NCBI GenBank assembly: GCA_013203725.1
Contig: JABMPK010000037.1
Span: 1 to 14,295 of the forward strand
Source of the DNA: Candidatus Uhrbacteria bacterium
GTDB lineage: Bacteria > Patescibacteriota > Patescibacteriia > UBA9934 > UBA11717
Direction of reading: 5' to 3'
Length of the DNA stretch: 14,295 nt
Shown here: positions 11,972 through 14,295 of the stretch, in pieces
Layout of the letters: each line of letters starts with the position of its first letter
Numbering within the stretch: position 1 is the first letter of the stretch
Translations under genes and position numbers: made by a program
The notes under the pieces: model-generated
The model's database searches: none
The model's input: only the letters and a program-made list of their open reading frames with translations
What the model was told of the DNA's origin: nothing

Positions 11972-13404
11972 TGTCTCTTTGTTATCAGTCTTATTGTTTC
12001 TCGTTTTACACCACCAAGGGCCAATACGGCAAGCGCGTATATGATTGCCGCGATTGTGATGATCGATAGTAGGCTGAAGGGTGTGAGTTCAAAGTTATGC
12101 GCTCCAAACCATACAAAAGCTGTCATGAGAGCTGTTGAAATCAAGTAAACGAACGTATTTCGTAGTTTTGGGCGGAATTTTGTGAAGTAAAGAACGGTCG
12201 ACGTTGTCATGGTCGCGATCAAGATCTCTGCTGCCACTGTTGACCATGCAGCACCGAGCGCGCCAAAGCGAGGGATCGTTATCAGGTACAAGATCGTAGT
12301 GACTATCGCAGTGATTATGTACGCAGGAAGGATAAATTTTTGTTTGTTGATGCCGACAATCGCGTGGCCAAACAGCACGCCGAAGAATACGACGGTGTTC
12401 GCGATCATCAAGATCTGAAGGTATGGACCCGATCCTGCAAACTCGTTGCCGGCGATCAATGTCATGATTGGTGTAGCAAGGATGAGTGCGCCTCCGAGCA
12501 TTGGGAATCCCATCAAGCCAAAGAAGTCTAGCGCCTGCTGCAGTAGCTCGTGAACTTTCTTGGAAGACTTGTTTGACCACTCACGGACGAGCAACGGCAA
12601 AATCAATCCCATGAACATCGTAGGAATAACGCTCACCACGTCGAGCACTTTGTATGCCGCGCCGTAGAGCCCGATCTCTGCAGTGTCGCGGTAGAAAGAA
12701 AGAAAGATGATGTCGCCTTTTAGATAAAGTAGGTTAAAGAAAATAGAAATCGCAATCGGCCATGATCGCGTGATGTACGCCTTGATGATCTTTGCGTCCC
12801 ATGCGAGCCTCACTGGAGCGTACTTTTGTGCGAACCCAACGTTCAGTAAAAGTAAAAGTAAGTTACCGACTACGAATGCTCCCATCATGTTTGGAACAGT
12901 GGGGGAGATCTTTGCGAGCACGATGATGATTGCAAAGATCAGACCACGGCTGACAGCTTCGGCGGCGGCTGGTCTCCACATGGCCATGTGTTTTTGGTAC
13001 ACGCCAATCAGCATCTGCGAACTCGTCATGAAGAAGAAAGAGAACGAACCTATGATGATGGTAAGTTTTACGATAGCGTCGTACGGCATGAACATGCTCA
13101 CAATCACGGCAAGCGTGAAGAAGGTAAGTCCGGTTATCATGCGCAGTGTAAACGCGTTGCTGACGATCTTGCTCTCATCCGCACCCTCTTCCGATATCAT
13201 CTGGGTGGTTGTTAACGTAAAGCCAAAGTCCGCGAGCGCGCCGGCGATGGCGAGGAACGTGATGGCGAGCGTGAACTGACCGTAGCCATCGGCTCCAAGT
13301 GATCTGGTAAGCACAGCGATAGTGAGGATACCGAAAACTGTACCGATTACTCGGCCTACTAGTTGGACGATAGTATTGGAAGCGATGCTTCGTAACTGTG
13401 ACAT
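11968..13404 (-). CDS. Wzx-type polysaccharide flippase (MOP superfamily)
   Basis: A 478-residue protein with about 12-14 membrane segments. The N terminus is typical of polysaccharide biosynthesis/Wzx proteins: IASNTIVQLVGRVIGTVFGILTIAVLTRSLGADGYGQFTLAITF. A central AAYKVLDVVSVIPTMFMGLILPLLVREW and a later second-half repeat (LQILMIANTVVFFGVLFGHAIVGINKQK) agree with the MATE-like two-bundle fold. It would flip lipid-linked oligosaccharide across the cytoplasmic membrane for the ligase encoded next. ATG 13402-13404 is the only sensible start. There is no SD, and a promoter-like pair lies just upstream. It heads the two-gene minus-strand operon. Confidence 0.88.
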   Translation of the reverse strand: MSQLRSIASNTIVQLVGRVIGTVFGILTIAVLTRSLGADGYGQFTLAITFLAIAGALADFGFTLTTTQMISEEGADESKIVSNAFTLRMITGLTFFTLAVIVSMFMPYDAIVKLTIIIGSFSFFFMTSSQMLIGVYQKHMAMWRPAAAEAVSRGLIFAIIIVLAKISPTVPNMMGAFVVGNLLLLLLNVGFAQKYAPVRLAWDAKIIKAYITRSWPIAISIFFNLLYLKGDIIFLSFYRDTAEIGLYGAAYKVLDVVSVIPTMFMGLILPLLVREWSNKSSKKVHELLQQALDFFGLMGFPMLGGALILATPIMTLIAGNEFAGSGPYLQILMIANTVVFFGVLFGHAIVGINKQKFILPAYIITAIVTTILYLITIPRFGALGAAWSTVAAEILIATMTTSTVLYFTKFRPKLRNTFVYLISTALMTAFVWFGAHNFELTPFSLLSIITIAAIIYALAVLALGGVKRETIRLITKRQ

Positions 13405-13424
13405 GGTGACAGTGTACTACATCA

Positions 13425-13452
13425 ATAGTATTTTCAATAGACAATTTGGCAA
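13425..13452 (-). promoter_or_regulatory. Promoter of the flippase-ligase operon
   Basis: On the minus strand -35 TTGCCA (13447-13452) and -10 TACTAT (13425-13430) are 16 bp apart, giving a leader of about 14 nt without an SD. The -35 lies in a GACAATTTGGCAA element (13440-13452) that recurs at 13523-13535. Confidence 0.5.
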
Positions 13453-13520
13453 TTTTCAAGTGATTTCACCAATCTATCATTGACCCAATTTTAATTCATT
13501 TGAAAATAACTAAACGTCCA

Positions 13521-13549
13521 TTGACAATTCGGCAAAAGTTTGGTAAAAG
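13521..13549 (+). promoter_or_regulatory. Promoter of the rightmost gene
   Basis: TTGACA (13521-13526) is a consensus -35. Seventeen bp later comes TAAAAG (13544-13549), preceded by TG one base away, so an extended but imperfect -10. It gives a leader of about 36 nt that includes GGAGG (13581-13585) 6 nt before ATG 13592. Confidence 0.6.
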
Positions 13550-13591
13550 TCATGTGTCCGACAAGAGTAAACAGGACAACGGAGGTTAGTC

Positions 13592-14295
13592 ATGGAGAGG
13601 GCAGATAAGAGGAGCGAGGGATTCTGGTTCCATGTGTTGCATCCTGGTGTGATGTGGCTGAGGTTTGAGCGGAAGGCGTTCGACGGGTTCTCCATGCCGA
13701 AGTGGTGGGATGGAACACGACTATGGGCGGCGTTCAGCATGCTCGCGATCCTGGTATCGGGAGTGATGGGATATTTGCTGTTCGTGCGCGTGTACACGTT
13801 CGGTGTCCCGATGTTGCTGACGATGCCTTTGTGGGAAGTGGTGTGGCCACAGCAGCGGGCGTCGTTTTCGATGGTCGTGTTCGGAATCGTTGTGGGTTTG
13901 GGGTACTCGCTCGCGTGCGCGCTGATCATTGCCTCTTGGCAAGAGCGACATCACATGATCTACATCGTGAAGGGAGACGGCGAAGACATGGCCAAGTTCG
14001 AGCTTCTCGAGCGAGACCTGGAAGAGGAAGACTCCACGAAGGTGCTGCTCAAGATGCCTCGGCATACGCTCTTTGGGCGACTGAGTTGGTACAAGGGATG
14101 GAACTTCTATCCGAGAGATGAGACCAAGGTAGTCGTATCGGATCTCTGGGGACAGAAGTTGAACTTTGAAACAAGGACACAGACATACCAGATGCAAAGG
14201 GTACTGTTCGGAATCATGCAGTCTCCGGAGCCCGATTCGTACTACAGGCCCAGTTTCTGGAAGGTCCTGGCCGATCTCAGCCAGAACGCTCGCTA
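13592..14295 (+). CDS. Two-span membrane protein, 3' end outside window
   Basis: The frame opens at ATG 13592 and stays open for 234 codons to the window edge, where the last two bases are TA. A strong GGAGG SD 6 nt upstream and a promoter support the start. The protein has a basic, Trp-rich cytoplasmic-looking N terminus (FWFHVLHPGVMWLRFERKAF; SMPKWWDG), two membrane segments (about residues 45-66 and 93-115) and a soluble region beginning SWQERHHMIYIVKGDGEDMAKFELLERDLEEED. I do not recognise the family. Similar Trp-rich juxtamembrane stretches occur in membrane proteins that couple to secretion or conjugation ATPases, but nothing here proves that. Third positions are G/C-rich, as in 8166-8591. 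Antisense frames over the same stretch are shadows. Confidence 0.75.
   Translation, partial: MERADKRSEGFWFHVLHPGVMWLRFERKAFDGFSMPKWWDGTRLWAAFSMLAILVSGVMGYLLFVRVYTFGVPMLLTMPLWEVVWPQQRASFSMVVFGIVVGLGYSLACALIIASWQERHHMIYIVKGDGEDMAKFELLERDLEEEDSTKVLLKMPRHTLFGRLSWYKGWNFYPRDETKVVVSDLWGQKLNFETRTQTYQMQRVLFGIMQSPEPDSYYRPSFWKVLADLSQNAR

Noticed and set aside
12770..13279. A 169-codon plus-strand frame antisense to the flippase
   Set aside because: The flippase has clear family sequence, and the antisense frame has no SD, promoter or recognisable motif.
13721..14197. A 158-codon minus-strand frame over the rightmost gene
   Set aside because: The plus frame has promoter, SD and coherent membrane segments; the minus frame is rich in His/Arg, as expected of a shadow of G/C-rich codons.
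1..14295. tRNA, rRNA, riboswitch, replication origin or attachment site
   Set aside because: I saw no cloverleaf, rRNA-like stretch, riboswitch core or integrase-linked repeat on reading both strands.

Overview
Organism. The gene families, tight packing and scarcity of Shine-Dalgarno (SD) sequences suggest a bacterium of the Patescibacteria (Candidate Phyla Radiation). This is an inference from family resemblance, not a search. The code looks standard: TGA is a real stop, for example at 4493-4495, 6177-6179 and 10556-10558, so the UGA-to-Gly code of Gracilibacteria/Absconditabacteria does not fit.

Layout. (1) 1-449, minus strand: a CsoR-type copper-sensing repressor and the start of a small membrane protein. 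(2) 469-7280, plus strand: twelve closely packed ORFs, mostly exported or membrane proteins rich in Cys pairs. They are a Cys/Met/His-rich secreted protein, three DUF1573 proteins (one fused to rhodanese), a tiny membrane-anchored protein ending in VGGC, a tandem thioredoxin-fold protein split by an in-frame TAA, a protein with a PCNFCCG cluster, a thioredoxin-CcdA/DsbD fusion, two less clear membrane proteins and an HMA-membrane fusion. A CsoR-like operator lies between regions 1 and 2. (3) 7281-7461: terminators. (4) 7486-8067: a REP-associated (RAYT, Y1) transposase carrying two REP palindromes inside its own coding sequence. (5) 8082-8670: a GC-rich gene with heptad repeats, a strong promoter and a good SD. 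(6) 8706-10190: CCA tRNA nucleotidyltransferase, probably leaderless, ending in a bidirectional terminator. (7) 10189-13404, minus strand: a small orphan gene, an O-antigen ligase/polymerase and a Wzx-type flippase. The ligase carries in-frame copies of three repeat types. (8) 13521-14295: promoter, SD and the 5' part of a GC-rich two-span membrane protein that runs off the window.

How it may work. The best candidate for an undescribed system is 469-7280 under CsoR-like control. It joins copper sensing, an HMA copper-binding protein, a CcdA-type electron conduit, thioredoxin folds, a rhodanese and a tethered C-terminal cysteine. I infer an envelope copper and thiol/persulfide handling pathway. 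No P-type copper ATPase or multicopper oxidase is visible here, so this would be handling by chaperones and thiol relays rather than classical efflux. The parts are recognisable families; the joint function is inference.
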